Shown here one piece after another: positions 21,560 through 34,760 of a DNA stretch of 64,000 bases. The position numbers and the translations under genes were made by a program. Every line of letters begins with the position of its first letter. Position 1 is the first letter of the stretch. Source of the DNA: Gnetum montanum. Its lineage: Eukaryota; Streptophyta; Gnetopsida; Gnetales; Gnetaceae. Where the stretch lies: positions 292,626-356,625 of the forward strand of contig MNCI01020094.1 in assembly GCA_015680685.1 (NCBI GenBank), given 5' to 3'. The notes beneath the pieces were generated by a model. The model was not told where the DNA came from, did not search any database, and was given only the letters and a program-made list of their open reading frames with translations.

Positions 21560-24030
21560 TGAAGAATATTATAATTTCATATTTGCCAAGATACTAGTAG
21601 GCCTACTCATCCTACATGTAAAAATTGAATCCAAGCATGAGTTAGAGTTAATCCATAGAAATGGGAAGGGGTACATCCCCTCCCCCTATGACAAAATAAA
21701 ACTATCTAACATCCATACATGCATACTAGTTCAATTAATAGAAATGGATGATTTAAGTAAGGAATTTAGCTTGAAGAGTTACCATAAGAAGAAAGATGAG
21801 TTCGAGGCTAAACTTGAACCTAACACCTTCATTGGGAGCCTTTTCCAACAATCAGCTCCCCAAACCACTACACCTAGTTTGGCCTCTCCTGCATCTTTTG
21901 TGAGATAGATTCCCCAACCTTCTTCATCACATGCCAATCCTACTATGTTTAGGTAAATGCCCATTATTGCTACAAACCAAGCATAACCTGTGTCTCAATT
22001 GACCTCACTCTTCTCATTAATGCCTTTTGCAACATAATCTTGCTACATGTGATCATCACCTATGATGTTCATCATGGCTCATTCCTTCTCTATTCTGGTG
22101 GACCCCTTAGTGGAACCCCAAGTTACTCAAGCTTTTCATACTCCATTTCCCCCCTTTGTCCCTCAATTACCATTATAGAACTCCATTTTACTATTTAGCC
22201 CTCCTACAACCATGATCACACAATCTCTTTTTTTCTTTCCATTACTCATCGCAAGGCCACAATCCTCTTAGCTTTTTCCACAATAATTTGTACAAAGTTC
22301 CTAACCCATCAGAGTACCCCAAGCTTGGATCAAGCCTTGTAGATGATCCGAGACCTCACCGAAAGCTTAATGCCTCTACAATGCAAATAGTCAAAGTAAT
22401 GGACTTCTACAAGGATGATTCCATTAGTTTGACTATCCTCTAAAATCACTATTCCCTAAGGCATTCCCATCTCATAGTTTACCAAGTACAATGATGAGGG
22501 TGATCCCAATGCATACCTCACCACCTTCCATTTTGAATAATTGGTTCTATAAGCTTGGCCGCACACCATTATATGAATTTTCCCTATGTCCCTTATAGAA
22601 AAGCTTTGGACTAGTGTCATGCATTACCTAGAGGATCCATTACCTCATTAGAGAACTTGATCTCACAATTTGTGAATCATTTCAAGTATAACTTGAAATC
22701 AAACACCATCCTTGATCAACTGATGAAAATAAAATAGGTGCATCTTGAACCTGTTTAGAAGTTCATCCAATGATGAAATGCTCTACTTAATGAGATTCTT
22801 GAGCCTATAGCTAAAATACACCTTTTGGTCATTTTCAAGATGATGACCAATGACTTCATCAAGTCCAAACTATATTATTTATACCCACAGTCCCTTAGCT
22901 AGGTGTTTTCACAAACTAAGAACATAGAGGATGCTACTGAGAGTAGCCATGACCTTGCCTATGTAGCATACTAGAATCAACATATAAGGAAGGATAAGGA
23001 TAGGGGAAACAAAACCACGTAGCCATGGCCACTTTGGCCAGAGAGATCAAAACTACACAAGGGTAAAAACAAGTTAACACAAGGCCCCTACCATAACCAA
23101 TCAACCATCAACATCAAGGGTCTCTACCTTAAGTTACAAAAGGCATAACTTTGAGAGAAAAGAGTGGTCAAAATACACCAAATTGGCATTGAAACCATTT
23201 GAGCTCCTTGACTAGTTTCTCAAGAGTGGCTAAATCCAATACAAGAAAATGACTAAGAATGCTCACAAGAGGCATGATTGATTGTACAAAATCACTAAGG
23301 ATCATACTATAACAACCAAGGATGATCCACTAGTACTAAAGTACTTCAAACTTGACCAATTTTTCCACTATCATCAATTGCCTAGTCATGACACCGATTT
23401 CTATTTAGTTTTAAAGGATGACTTGAAAAATATGATAGATAATGGAGAGTTAGTGTTAAATGACTTCAACCTGATTAGGCCTCAAAACCAATCTATGCAA
23501 GTGTATAAAGACCAGTTGAATGCAAACAAAAACCCATGCATGATAGCAACATTCAACATTAGTAACAACATGAGACTTGCTAGGGATCATTCGTGATTCA
23601 AGTACCTCCTCACAATGAAAGAGGTCCTTCAACTTCATCTAGTTTGAGGACTCCTCTTTTCATAAGGATATCATCACCAGTTCCTCCCAAAGAACTATTC
23701 ATCATTAGAGTGCCCCCTCCTGCTACCGCCAAGCCTACAACTCAAACTAATCAACATCCTCCTATGGTGGCCAACACAACTACTTCTTCACAACCCAACA
23801 ACAAGAAATCACCTGCCAAATCATGCAAGAAGTCTATTCTAAAGCCTAAGGCCAAAGATAGTATGCAAGTGAAGGCTTGGAAGGAGGTGGGCCCATCAAA
23901 GCCCACACCCATTTAGCCATTCCCATGAGCTTCATAGCTCAAAATGCCTCAACTAGTCAACCAAGCGGTAAACCTTAAAACATGAAGTTCGAATCTTGGG
24001 AAGAATGGAGGAAGTTAAGGTCAATACGAA
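21560..24030 (+). pseudogene. Tat-type gag (T2)
   Basis: A degraded homologue of T1 gag. The N-terminal stretch at 21610-21900 (HRNGKGYIPSPYDKIKL) parallels T1's HNGGCEFIPSAFDIIPL. The gag core is at about 22390-23000 (KVMDFYKDDSI, TNDFIKSKLYYLYP, IEDATESSHDLA). The zinc-knuckle region at 23282-23560 (FFHYHQLPSHDTDFYLVLK) has lost its Cys. It is followed by IRPQNQSMQVYKDQLN. Many stops and frame changes. Confidence 0.78.
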
Positions 24031-24089
24031 TGAGAAATCAACCACCAATGACAAAGACTACCTCAACACCATGAAACCAATGAAACTAT

Positions 24090-24890
24090 CCTTGAAATAG
24101 AATAACACTTCTCTTAGCCTATATAACTTGGTAATGACTTCTTTTGCCCATCGTGAACCCTTAGTGAAGATGTTGACTTCAATTCTCATTAGCAAAGACA
24201 ATGATGGTACCACCTTGAAGAAATGAAGTTAATTACACTAGTGTTTCAAGATAATGAAGTTAAGATCAATCCCTAGGATGATAAGATAACAAGGATCCCT
24301 CATTTCATAACCATAAGGGTTGGGCAATACAAGGTACATAGGGTGCATGTTAATGAAGGGATAGTGACCAATGTTGTACCTTTTACTATTGTTGAATGGT
24401 TAGGCCTAATGAAGCACATGAAAAGTAATCCTACATCTACTCTTAAATCCTTTAATAGATCATAGGTAGCAGTAAAGGGTTTCATGTCCTTAGACTTCAT
24501 AGTGAAGGAATAATTCCTCACATATGCCAACTTCTTGATGGTGGAAGAAACACCAAGATTTAATCTCATCATGAGCAGGCTATGGTTAGCTTAATTACAT
24601 GTAGTTTTCTCCTTCATCCACCAAGAAATTCACCTACATTATGAGGGAGGATAAATAATTATTCATGGTGATAGTGTAGTTCCCTTGGTAGGAAATAATG
24701 TTGATGTGGAGTAAGGATCCAAAGTGGAGTTTCAAGAAGAACTCCTACTATCAAAAGCAAATTTGAGAAGCCCAAAGGAGTAGACTAGGCCAAAACTAAC
24801 AACAACCAAATTGTGAATGCACCATGGGGAGAGCTCCTATTGAATGTTAACATACCAATTAAAACAAATGTTAACATGAAACTATAAGTA
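24090..24890 (+). pseudogene. Retropepsin (T2)
   Basis: Matches T1 protease: HRVHVNEGIVTNVVPFTIVE (active-site region; the Asp has become Asn), LKSFNRS, FNLIMSRLWLA (for ILGHPWLA) and HQEIHLHYEGG. It ends near NAPWGELLLNV, cognate to T1's NVSWSELPFDI. Stops throughout. Confidence 0.78.
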
Positions 24891-24891
24891 C

Positions 24892-25080
24892 CTAGAGGGC
24901 CTTGTGGGATGCCAATGTGAGTTTTATCATCAAATGTTGAAACTTCTAATATGACATCTAAGGCATCCAATGTTTTATTAGATGCTAGTTCATCCTCCTC
25001 TAATTACTTTAGTGCCTCCTCTTCTTGGCATTTTCTCTCTACCTCTGATACTGCCTAGGTTGCTAGTTCTTGATGATTTC
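24892..25080 (-). CDS. T2 antisense gene, exon equivalent to T1 exon 5
   Basis: After CCATGTAG: a Glu-rich stretch (VERKCQEEEALK, LEEDELASN) then LDALDVILEVSTFDD and GIPQGPLG. Similar in position and acidity to T1 exon 5, but weaker in sequence. Confidence 0.55.
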
Positions 25081-25223
25081 CTACATGGCAAAGGCAAAAT
25101 GTAAATAAGTTAGCAAATTTTTCTTGAAAAAAAAATAATATAATGACAAAAATATGCAAAATAACATAAAAAGAAAAAATAAGAAAAATGTAATTAAAAC
25201 ATACTTGAAATAGTGTAATGTAC

Positions 25224-26250
25224 CTTATTGAACTTGAGAGATACCTTCTTTTTCATTGGCTTCTCAACAACAGAAACTGTCTCTTCAACCAATGCCCTCT
25301 TCAACTTTGCTTTGGCTATACCATCAGCCTCTACATGTAACTCTTTGGCTCTTTTGACATTACCACAAGCAATATGGGGTTCAATACCCATGTTGGCAAG
25401 GGAAGAACAATGTGCACCACTAAATTTCTTAGTCGTAACTGACAACAATTCCCCAATATCCTCAACTGTTGCATCTTGAACTTACATGGTGCAAACAATA
25501 TTATTTATTCAATGTTTGGAAAATTGGGATGGAGCATGACTCACTCATTTTCCATCCATCTTGACCACTAGGAATTCTATGAACCTCCTTAGATATGTTG
25601 CAAAAAATGCAAAATTCATATGGCATATTATCTCAAGGTTTGGAATTTTTGGATCTCATCCCATAGCCCAGAGACCAAGTGAGCAGGCTAGTTAAACTTG
25701 GCATCCTTGATGAGCACCTTCTTCATGATCCAAGCTTGTCAAATGCTAAGAACCTTCTTCTATGAAAACAACATGGGAAATGCTATGGAGTAGAAGAATG
25801 GATAAATCTTGTTGACCTCTATGACCTAGCATTAGTCTAGAGGCAACCCACTACTACCACGATAAGAGTTAAGACATTTTTCAACCTCCTCTCTATGGTC
25901 CACCTCTTTCCCTAATTTTGTGGCAACCTTCATGCCATTATAAGGCATGCCAAAGAGGTCTCTAAACATTGATTCATTGATGGCCAAGGTAACAAGCACA
26001 CCATGAACATGAGAGATTAATTTCTTGACTCCTTTGTCAAAAGAGTCAATGAATTCACCATCTCTACAGTAGACATTAATGGACTAGGAATCATAAACAA
26101 AATGAGCAAACCTAGATTGAAAATCCTCTCCTGGATCTATCTAGGTGCTCTACCAACCAAAAACTCTTGTACTAAATCTACTTTGTCCCACTTGAGGATG
26201 AGTGCCTTCTTTGCATGTCCCTAGGTGATTATAACAATAGTAGATTTGGA
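25224..26250 (-). CDS. T2 antisense gene, exon equivalent to T1 exon 4
   Basis: In order: KWDKVDLVQEFLVG, PSPLMSTVEMV, a frame change, EFIDSFDKGVKKLISHV, FRDLFGMPYNGMKVATKLG, EVNKIYPFFYSIAFP, GLWDEI, then SVTTKKFSGAHCSSLANMG, VKRAKELHVEADGIAKAKLK and MKKKVSLKFNK at the donor GTACAT. The left limit of the exon is approximate. This is the strongest protein match to T1. Confidence 0.78.
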
Positions 26251-26484
26251 TGCAAGATTTACAATACAACATGGACAACCTATTAGGCTTTAGCATGAGC
26301 ACATCATACAATAAATAAATAAATAAAATAATAAACATAGCAAAAAATTTTAAAATTAAACTCATAACTATGTAATTAAAACCAAATAAACAATTAAAGC
26401 CTAAGTAACTAAAAAATAACACAACTAGAGAACATTGATATTAATAACAAAAAAATTAGAAAAAGAACTATTAAATTTGCTTAC

Positions 26485-26729
26485 TTGGTATAAGCAATGC
26501 AAGGGTCTTAGAAGCCATGGGTACATATATGCCTAAGTCTGGAAGGCCCCACCAAATATGACTTGTGGTAAACTTGAGAGTAATGTAAAGTATATTGGTT
26601 GAAATCACCCCTTAGCTACTCCAATACCATAAGTCTCATAGATGGACCTTGTGTAAAAACCTCCAATGTTGTGTGTGCTAAGGATAGGACCTGGTCACTC
26701 TTAATTAATCCTCCATCATGCACTATATA
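26485..26729 (-). CDS. T2 antisense gene, exon equivalent to T1 exon 3
   Basis: VHDGGLIKSDQVLSL, TTLEVFTQGPSMRLMVLE, a stop, then FNQYTLHYSQVYHKSYLVGP, ending near CIAYTK at the donor GTAAGC. T1 has HDDDGG, TALETFMAGPILRDAVLD and SLATYG before its GTAAGT. Confidence 0.72.
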
Positions 26730-26823
26730 CTTTCAACATATAAACATAATAAAAAATTATTAGGACCAAGTAGCCTAATGAAAACAACAAATAAAAAAAA
26801 CTTAGGATGGCACTTATGCTTAC

Positions 26824-27147
26824 AAGTGATAAAGAGTGACAAGAGAATTTTGAAACAAAGTTTGGACTTAGTGGCCTATCATCAATGTGTTGTTGGCATT
26901 GTACTAAATAAACTCAGGAATATCCAAAATTTGGGATAACTTGTGTGTTCTTGGTGTGTACATGTCATAATGACAACCATCTTCCACACGAGTGGCAGGG
27001 TCATCTACCTTGGATTTGGTAATGTAACTAGAAGAACTGGACAACAATGTCTCCACAATAATAGTTGTAGTGTTACAGGCCAAGTGTGACCGTAAGATCA
27101 AACTAAAGTTCTTTAGCAAGAATGCTAAGAATGCTTTGATTCAAAGC
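26824..27147 (-). CDS. T2 antisense gene, exon equivalent to T1 exon 2
   Basis: After TTTCTTTTAG it reads FLLKNFSLILRSHLACN, IIVETLLSSSSSYI, HKLSQILDIPEFI and, after a stop, VQTLFQNSLVTLYHL before GTAAGC. These match T1 exon 2 word for word in order. Confidence 0.72.
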
Positions 27148-29264
27148 CTAAAAGAAAAAAAGAGAACCACATCTGAAACACTAAATAACTGAACAAAACC
27201 ATTGAAACACTAAATAACAATAAACAAAATTCAACAACACATAAATAAAAAATGACAAATGTAATGTCAACATTGGCATACAAGATAAACCAACTAAATT
27301 AAATGTTACAACCATGATAAAGAAACAAAATTCAACTTGTTAATATTTTGCAAAAAAAGAAAAGAAATACTTAGTAAAACAAGTAGCCTAATATAATGAT
27401 AGTAGTTACATAGTTAAAGAATGCATAAAAAATCATAGAAATTTTTTTTTCAAGTATTAAGCTATGAGACAAAGATTATAACAAGTGTAAACCCATGATT
27501 AACAATGCATTAACCAGTATAAAAATTTCAACTTGAATTTGATGAAATTTTTACTAGAAAATACTAGTTTACAGTGAAACAATTGTAGTAAAAACTCTAG
27601 GAAAGCTAGATAAAAATTTTGGAAAATTTAGATAGCTATTAAAAATCAATACACAACATGGAAATAACCTTAGAAACCTTAAAAATAGCCAAAAAAACAT
27701 AAAGCATTGATCAACATTGCCAAGGCAAGCTGGGAAGCTTACAGGCCTAGCAACTAAAACTACAACTGTACAAGGCAATTCATGTAGCCATAAAAATTTG
27801 ACAAAAAATTACAGAAATTTTTTTCCAAGTTTAGGTAGTGTAAATATGCACAATCCAACATAAAATCCACTTTGATGTTAAAACAATAGACATAGAAAAA
27901 TTTACAATATGGCCTAAACTCACTTTGAGTTTTCTCAAAAAAAACTTGGTTTGCAATGAAATAGTTGCAGTCAAACCTTTGGAAAAATTGTGAAATGTTT
28001 TTAAAAAATTTCAAATCCTATGTAAAACCCTTCTACACTATCCTAGAAACCCCTAGGAGGCTAGAATTTTGATAAAAAAAATAGATAAATTATGCCAATG
28101 CTATCAAACTTTGGAGGGAAAAAACATGAAAAAACCAAAAAATCATTGTGCACTAGTCTACAAAAAAATCATAAAAAATCAACCATTGCTCCAAGAATAG
28201 TGATTCAACCTCCATTATTACTATTAACCACTATAGAATAACGATATGGTCTCAAAAAATAAAACTTTTTTATCATATTCTTATAAAAAATCACAAACTT
28301 TGGCCACTTTTTAGTAAAAAACACATAGCATAGGGCCAAGGAAAAATTCATAATTTTGCACAGAAAAGCACTAAGGAAAAAATCACAATATGAACACATT
28401 AACACAACCTAAACACAACATTCAATCCATACATATCCAAAATTTCTCCAATATGCAGGCCTAGGCAACACAAAATGCCTTCCTACTACAATGAAAACTA
28501 GTAAAAAACAATGAGGGCAATTTACATGGTAGTCATGCTAGAAGAGCCTTCACCGATGGAGGGTTTTGGTACATGGGAGAAACCTCTAGTAGTAGCATCT
28601 ACCTCCTCTAGTACATGGTTTTTTTTTTGGTTCCTCCTCTCCTCTTTGACATCTTGCAAGGTTAAAGAAAAATCCTTAGCTCCTCTTCAACTATGCTACC
28701 TTGGTGACGAATAATGGCAAAAAAATGTGGGATTTGGATGGAACTGAGGCTAATAATAGATGGAAATCCTTGTTTCTAAGTGCTTCTTTCAAGAATCAAG
28801 CTAGAGAAAATATTTTACATAAAGTTTCAATGTGAAAGTCCTCCATGTATTTAGACATTGGTATAGCAACCATCACACATACAATGCCTATCAAACATCT
28901 AGTGAACTCAATGTTCACATATGGAAAGTCAAAAATACATTGATTTTTCTTGGCCTTTAATTGTAAATATCCTTTTAACCTTGGATGGGCCCATAGTGCA
29001 TCTTCCAAATAAACCACAATAAAATCCTAATACAATGAGATTTATAAATTCAAACAAAAAAATATGTTGGGGATTGATGCTCAAGCAAACATTTAAAACT
29101 TGGAATGTGTTGAAGGCTCCAACCATGGCCAAGGTACATCTCCTAACCACCCATCTTGATCCATTCTAGTCAACAGAGCCCCATCCCAAGCTAGACCCCT
29201 AGACATTACCACCAAAAGACTCCAAGTGGTAGAAAATGTCCTAAAACACCAAAAATAAAGCATT

Positions 29265-30670
29265 TCAAGTATTAATACACTAGCCATAGGGCAAGGATAC
29301 GTTGGCTAGCATATTTTTAAAAATAATGGTGATGACATACATGAAAAATACCTCCAAGTGACCTTGAAATTGCCCAATATAACTCCAAACCCTAATCAAA
29401 GCCTCTGACAACTCCAAAATCTTGAAAACCCTATCAAAAAGGTGTTGAAATCCACATATTCTCCAAAAGTATCCTAGCATGAGTAATAAATACATTGGCC
29501 AACATATTTTTGAATGGATGGAGCACAAAATAAACTAATAAAACCTCTAATAACCTTTAAAATTTCTAGCCTTAGCCCTGGTACCTACCCAGAGCCTTTG
29601 ATGATCTTGAAACACAAAATGACAAGTTGAAAATAGATCAACTAGTTCAAACCTAGCAAATACACTATGATGAGCATTAAATACACTAGCTAGCACATAA
29701 ATATCAAGCAAAAATTAATAAAAAACCATCACCTAGTCTAAACATCCTCCAAATACTCACTCTAGTCACAAAACCTATTTGGAGCCTCTAATAGTCATTA
29801 AACCTTGAAAACTGAGATAAGAAGTTGTCAAAGTTAGTCAAATACTCGATTTATACACTGGATCCAACATTAAATATGCTAGCTAGAACATTTTTAGGGA
29901 GAAATGGCCAAACAAAATTTCCAATGATCTTTCAAATCATCAATCTCAAGCCTAAACTATAGCTGCAAATACCAATGACCCTAGAAGCCAAAAAGCTAAG
30001 TTGATAAACTACCCACAAATCAAAATTTCATAAGAAATATGCTAGCATCAACGCTAAATATGCTAGCCATCATATTTTTAACTTTGGTGGTAGTTTTAAT
30101 AGCCTTATTACACTCAAAATTACCTAAAATTTTACTAGAGAAGCTTGGAACCCTGGGGCTTGGAGCCAGCTACAACTTGACCTTACTTTGGTCATGAAAA
30201 ACTCAAATTTCATCATTTATATTTTGGAATTAGGGAAAAATATTCTGGCTACCATATTTTTTAGCTAGAGGGCTCCAAACTATACTTTAGTTGATCTATT
30301 TTAATCTCAAAATGATCATTCTGCAATAGTAAGATCCCTACACTACCCTAGGAGACTATTGAAGCTAAAATTTCAAGTCTGAAGCACCAAAGAATAAATT
30401 TTTCCAAAAATGTATGTAGGAATCAACATTAAACATGTTGGCTAGTGTACTTTTCAGCTCTTGGTAACATACAAAAACTCTAAGTCCAAATTGACACTAA
30501 AATTATTTCATTCTTCCTCCTAGATCCCTATGTTGACATTTCAAGGCATCAGAACCTAGAAACTAGCCTAGGTGAATCCAAAAAATCAAATTTCATGAAA
30601 AGATACACTAGTATAAATCATAAATATGATGCATAGGGTATTTGTTTTGTAGGGTCCAGCATATCTATTT
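29265..30670 (+). repeat. CTAGCATATTT motif array between antisense gene and RT of T2
   Basis: About ten units at a spacing of roughly 130-210 bases, each with a form of AAATATGCTGGCTAGCATAT (29305, 29493, 29660, 29877, 30037, 30060, 30240, 30432, 30610, 30655). The flanks also look repetitive (AACATTAAATATG before, TTTTTA after). It lies upstream of the antisense gene's 5' end. Confidence 0.75.
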
Positions 30671-31329
30671 CAAAACACCTCATTTTTACCTCTAAACAAG
30701 CTCAAAATGACCTTATTAAGTGTCCAAACTCTCCCATCGACCTTGAAGCCTCCCACTGTAGCCTGCTAAGCCCTAAAACTAGCAAAATGTGATCCTAATT
30801 CACCAAGATTAATCTTGTTTGGCCATATGCTACCCACCTTGCCTTGTCTAGCCTTGTTCCACTATGTTTGACCTTACTTGACATTGTTTCACATTATTGC
30901 CTATCATTTTTAGATCATTTGGTGTTATTTGGCTTCATTTTCATCATTTCTCACAACATTTGGCCTTGTTTGATCATGTTTCTTCATCACTTGGAATTTT
31001 TTGGAACTCAATTATCTTATTTTGACATCATTTGATGTCGTTTGACATTAATAAAGCCTTGTTTGACCTTGTTTAATACCATTATATGGGGTTCAAACAT
31101 TATTTGGCCTTCATTTGGCTCCATTTGACCATCATTTGGCTTTTATATTACCTTTTTTTTTACCTTAACCTACCCTTTATAACCTCTATTGACCATGTTT
31201 AAACCTTTTTTGGCCTTTTATTTAATGTGTTTTGACTCATCTATGCATTATTACTAAAGTATTTTACATTACTTTGACATTGTTTAATAATTTTATCACA
31301 TAGGTGCCTATGGTTGATATGCAAGATTG

Positions 31330-32560
31330 AAGTAGGGGCACCTGGCAACAATTTAGTTTACCTCATGGTAATGTTGAATGATTTATTGACCTTAATTACT
31401 TAGATCTTAAGCCTGAGAGCTTGATTGACCACCTAACCTCTATAGAAAAGCCTCTAGAATGGCCTGAACATCTAGTTAAAACCCTTGACCTTGAGGTTAG
31501 TGAAATTACTGAAGACTCTCTAGTTGAGGTTCTAGTCATGACACATAATGGTGAGGAGAAAACACTAAAATTAAGTTCCTCACTTAAACCCTAGCAAGCT
31601 CAAGACATCACAAAGATCCTTCAAGATCACAATAAGGTTTTTGCCTGGTCATATGAAGATATGTTAGGTCTTAATCCATGCTTAGTTTAGCACACCATTA
31701 TACTTGACCCTAGTATTAAGCCAGTTAAACAAAAAGTTTGCAAATTTAGACTAGATCTAGCCTTAACAATTCGTGATGAGATCATTAAACTATATTTAGT
31801 TGTTTTCATTCATGCTATCGACTACATGGATTAAGTGTCCAACATAGTGAGAAAAATGGGAGTATACATATTTGCATTAATTTCAGAGACCTAAATGTGA
31901 AGACTATTAAAGATGATTTCCCTTTGCCTAGTATTGACATCCTCATCAATACTACAACTAGACATGCCTTATTATCCTTCATGGATGGATTCTCGGGATA
32001 CAACCAAGTTAGAATTAACCTAGAGCATTAACTTTACATGAACTTCATAACCCCTTGGAAAACATTTTGTTATACCATGATGTCATTTGATCTAAAGAAT
32101 GGAAGCACAACCTATCAATGAGCCATGTTGTACATATTTAGTAACTACATGCTAGGGTTACTCAACAATTACATAGACAACATAGCAGTTAAATCCAAAG
32201 TGGCCAATGACCATGCACATGATCTTGACTTAGTGCTTAAATGATGCCTCACATATGAACTTAGGCTCAATCCTAAGAAATGTGTCTTTGGCATCAAAAT
32301 TAGTAAGATTCTTAGCTTTGTAGTAATTGAAGTAGGGATATGTGTCAATCTTGATAATTTTAAGATCATAAGCAACTTGACAACACCTACCAATTTTAAG
32401 GATCTTTGGAGACTACAAGGTAGATTACAATTTATCCATAGGTTCATCTCAAGACTTATAGATAAGCTGCAACTTATGCAACACTTTCTTAAGAAAGGAT
32501 TTCACTATGAGTAGATTGTCCAATGATAAGAAGCCTTTGATAATATTAACTAAGATTTGG
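31330..32560 (+). pseudogene. Reverse transcriptase of T2
   Basis: Ty3/gypsy RT. DHNKVFAWSYEDMLGLNP (about 31625) starts the usual Tat N-terminus. It continues with GVYICINFRDLNVKTIKDDF, FPLPSIDILI, SFMDGFSGYNQVRI, TPWKTFCYTMMSF and YIDNIAVKS (the catalytic YIDD has lost one Asp), then NPKKCVFGI. Stops about every 50-100 codons. It shows what T1 has lost. Confidence 0.85.
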
Positions 32561-32960
32561 CCCAACTACCCATGGTGTATCCACCACAGAAGGATAAACC
32601 TTTTTACATCTACATTGTAATCTTTGACATTCCTATTGCCTCTCTACTCTTTCAAAAATGAGATGATGGAGCATAGTTGCCAATATACTACCTAAGTTAT
32701 GCATTAATAGCCTATGAGACCCAATAAATGGAGGTTGAAACATATTTCCTAGACCCTATCTTCTCCTTGAAGAAGTGGAGACACTACCTCTTTAGGATCT
32801 AAGTCAATGTTCTATGCAAGGATAATATTATAAGAGCCATAACTATCAATATTTACAAAAGTAGTTGAATAGCACAATGGAAGGCCATAATAGTTGAGTT
32901 TTACTTGCATTATATCTTCCGAGCCTCAACCAAAGGTCAAGCTATAGCCACAAAACTCAT
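32561..32960 (+). pseudogene. RNase H of T2 Pol
   Basis: DLAQLPMVYPPQKDKPFYI, LPIYYLSYALIAYE, FSLKKWRHYLF and AQWKAIIVEFYLHYI in order, with stops. Colinear with the T1 domain from 14216. Confidence 0.82.
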
Positions 32961-33600
32961 AGTTTTTTTAGTTGATGACCATGTAGCCATAGATCCTAAA
33001 TTCCCTGATGAACATGCCAACATTTTTAACAAGTTACATGAGGATTATGAGACTATCATGAACTTTGACAGAGCTTTAACTACATATGGGGCCAATGTTG
33101 TTACCATCTTAACATTACCTACTAGTGTAATACAATCCTTTGCTTATCATTTTCAATTTTCATTTACCAATAATGTGCTGAAGTATGAAGGATTCATCAG
33201 AGGAATGATGGTAGCTCATTACTAAGGAATCAAATGCCTAATAATAAAAGGTGATTCATAACTAGTGGTTAACCAAGTAACTGAGATGTATGCATGTAAA
33301 GCCAAACATCTACAATCCTATTGTGACCTAGCTAAGAAATTGATACAACAATTTATAGATGTTGGTATTCAACATATACCCCAAACTAAGAATACATTAG
33401 TCGATGCCATTACAACCTTAGCCTTAAGTGTGACATTAGATGTATTTAGTAAGTTACCTTTCTTAATTATGAATTGTACTATTCCCATCACGCAGAACAC
33501 TAAAGGCATCTTTATGGCCACTATTAATACTACCCCTCAAAAAGAGTGGTATGATATCAAATTTTACCTAATGCATGGTGATTCTTCATAGAACTTGACT
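32961..33600 (+). pseudogene. Second RNase H of T2
   Basis: MNFDRALTTYGANVV, TNNVLKYEGFIRGM, KGDS plus LVVNQVTEMYACKA and PQTKNTLVDAITTLAL. The archaeal-type RNase H of Tat elements. One stop falls in the GDS motif region. Confidence 0.82.
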
Positions 33601-33639
33601 ACTTCTTAAAATGGTGATGTATGTAAAAGATAAAAAAAA

Positions 33640-34760
33640 CATGTCATTGTAGGTGATAACACACTATCTAGAAGGTCTTATGATGGTGTATTGTTAGTGT
33701 GTTTGGGAAAAATCGAAGCTCACATAAGAGCAAGTTCATGAAGGTGTATTTGAAGGACATATAGAACCTAGAGCCATGGCTGAAAAGATTACACATTTAG
33801 GATATTATTAGCCCTATATGGAAAGTGACTACCTACAAAAGGTCAAAACTTGTAATACCTATCAACAACACAACAACTTGATACACACACCACTTAGATA
33901 ACTTCAACATTTGAACAATGGGGACTTGACATTATTGGATCTATAACACCTAAGTCTTCCATAGGGCATAGCTTCATCATCAGTGCAACTAAATATTTTA
34001 CAAAGTGGGTTGAAGCTATTCTCCTAAGGAAGAAAATGTCTCAACAAGTTTGTAAATTCATACTAGATAACATAGTAGTCCATTTTGGCATACCTTTAAT
34101 CATAGTTACAAATAATGGACCACAAATTAGTAGTCATGAAATGCAAGCCTTTTGTTAAGAACTAAGCATTAAGGATTACTTTTCATCATTTAACTATCCT
34201 CAATATAATGGACAAGATGAATCTAGTAATAAGGTCATCATCAACTTGCTCAAAAAGATGCTAAAAAAATAGTAGACACAAGTGGCATGAGGGGCTTGTC
34301 CATGCACTTTACGCCTATGGAACTATCTTTCAAACTACAAGTAGTCTCACCCTATATAGTCTTATTTATAGATCTAAAGTTTTTTTGCCTCTTGAATTTC
34401 AAGTTCCATCACCAAGAGTGGCTCTATCTAGCTTCATCAATGATGAGTAAAACAAGAAGTTATGTACTATCGATCTAGATTCGATGGAAGAGCATCAGAT
34501 ACAAACACTTGCACACATTGAATAGTACCAAGAAAGGCAAAAGTAACAACATTTTCATGACCTAAATAAGTGAAAGATCAAGGAAGAAGACATGTTCCTC
34601 AAGGTTGTTCATGAACATAGCCAACTGGGAGGGACCTTTCCTGATCACCAAATCCTATGGCAATGGAGACTTCATATTGGTAAACATGAATGGGAATGAA
34701 TTGACCAATCTGGTCAATCATTCCTATCTTAAGCCTTATTACATCTAACATAATTATATT
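33640..34760 (+). pseudogene. Integrase of T2
   Basis: WGLDIIGSITPKSS keeps the first Asp. ATKYFTKWVEAI, FGIPLIIVTNNGPQ (second Asp is Asn), YNGQDESSNKVI and, near the end, GPFLITK / GNGDFILVNMNGNE, in several frames. The domain order follows T1. Confidence 0.8.

Larger units (their letters stand above)
24892..28660 (-). pseudogene. Antisense multi-exon gene inside T2, homologue of the T1 gene
   Basis: Runs opposite to gag-pol in the same slot, between protease and RT. Exons by homology: 27147-26824, about 26250-25224, and between them 26729-26485; then 25080-24892. A doubtful first exon lies near 28660-28554. Introns after 26824, 26485 and 25224 sit where T1 has introns, with donors GTAAGC, GTAAGC and GTACAT and, for the last, acceptor CCATGTAG. 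The exons matching T1's last three are absent or lost at the protease junction. There are many stops and several frame changes. Conserved words are listed under the exons. Finding the same protein and introns in a diverged element argues that the gene is an inherited part of this Tat group. Confidence 0.75.

Noticed and set aside
26150-26422. Membrane-protein-like minus-strand open frame
   Set aside because: It reads an AT-rich intron-like stretch before the conserved exon of the T2 antisense gene; the hydrophobic codons come from T-rich sequence.
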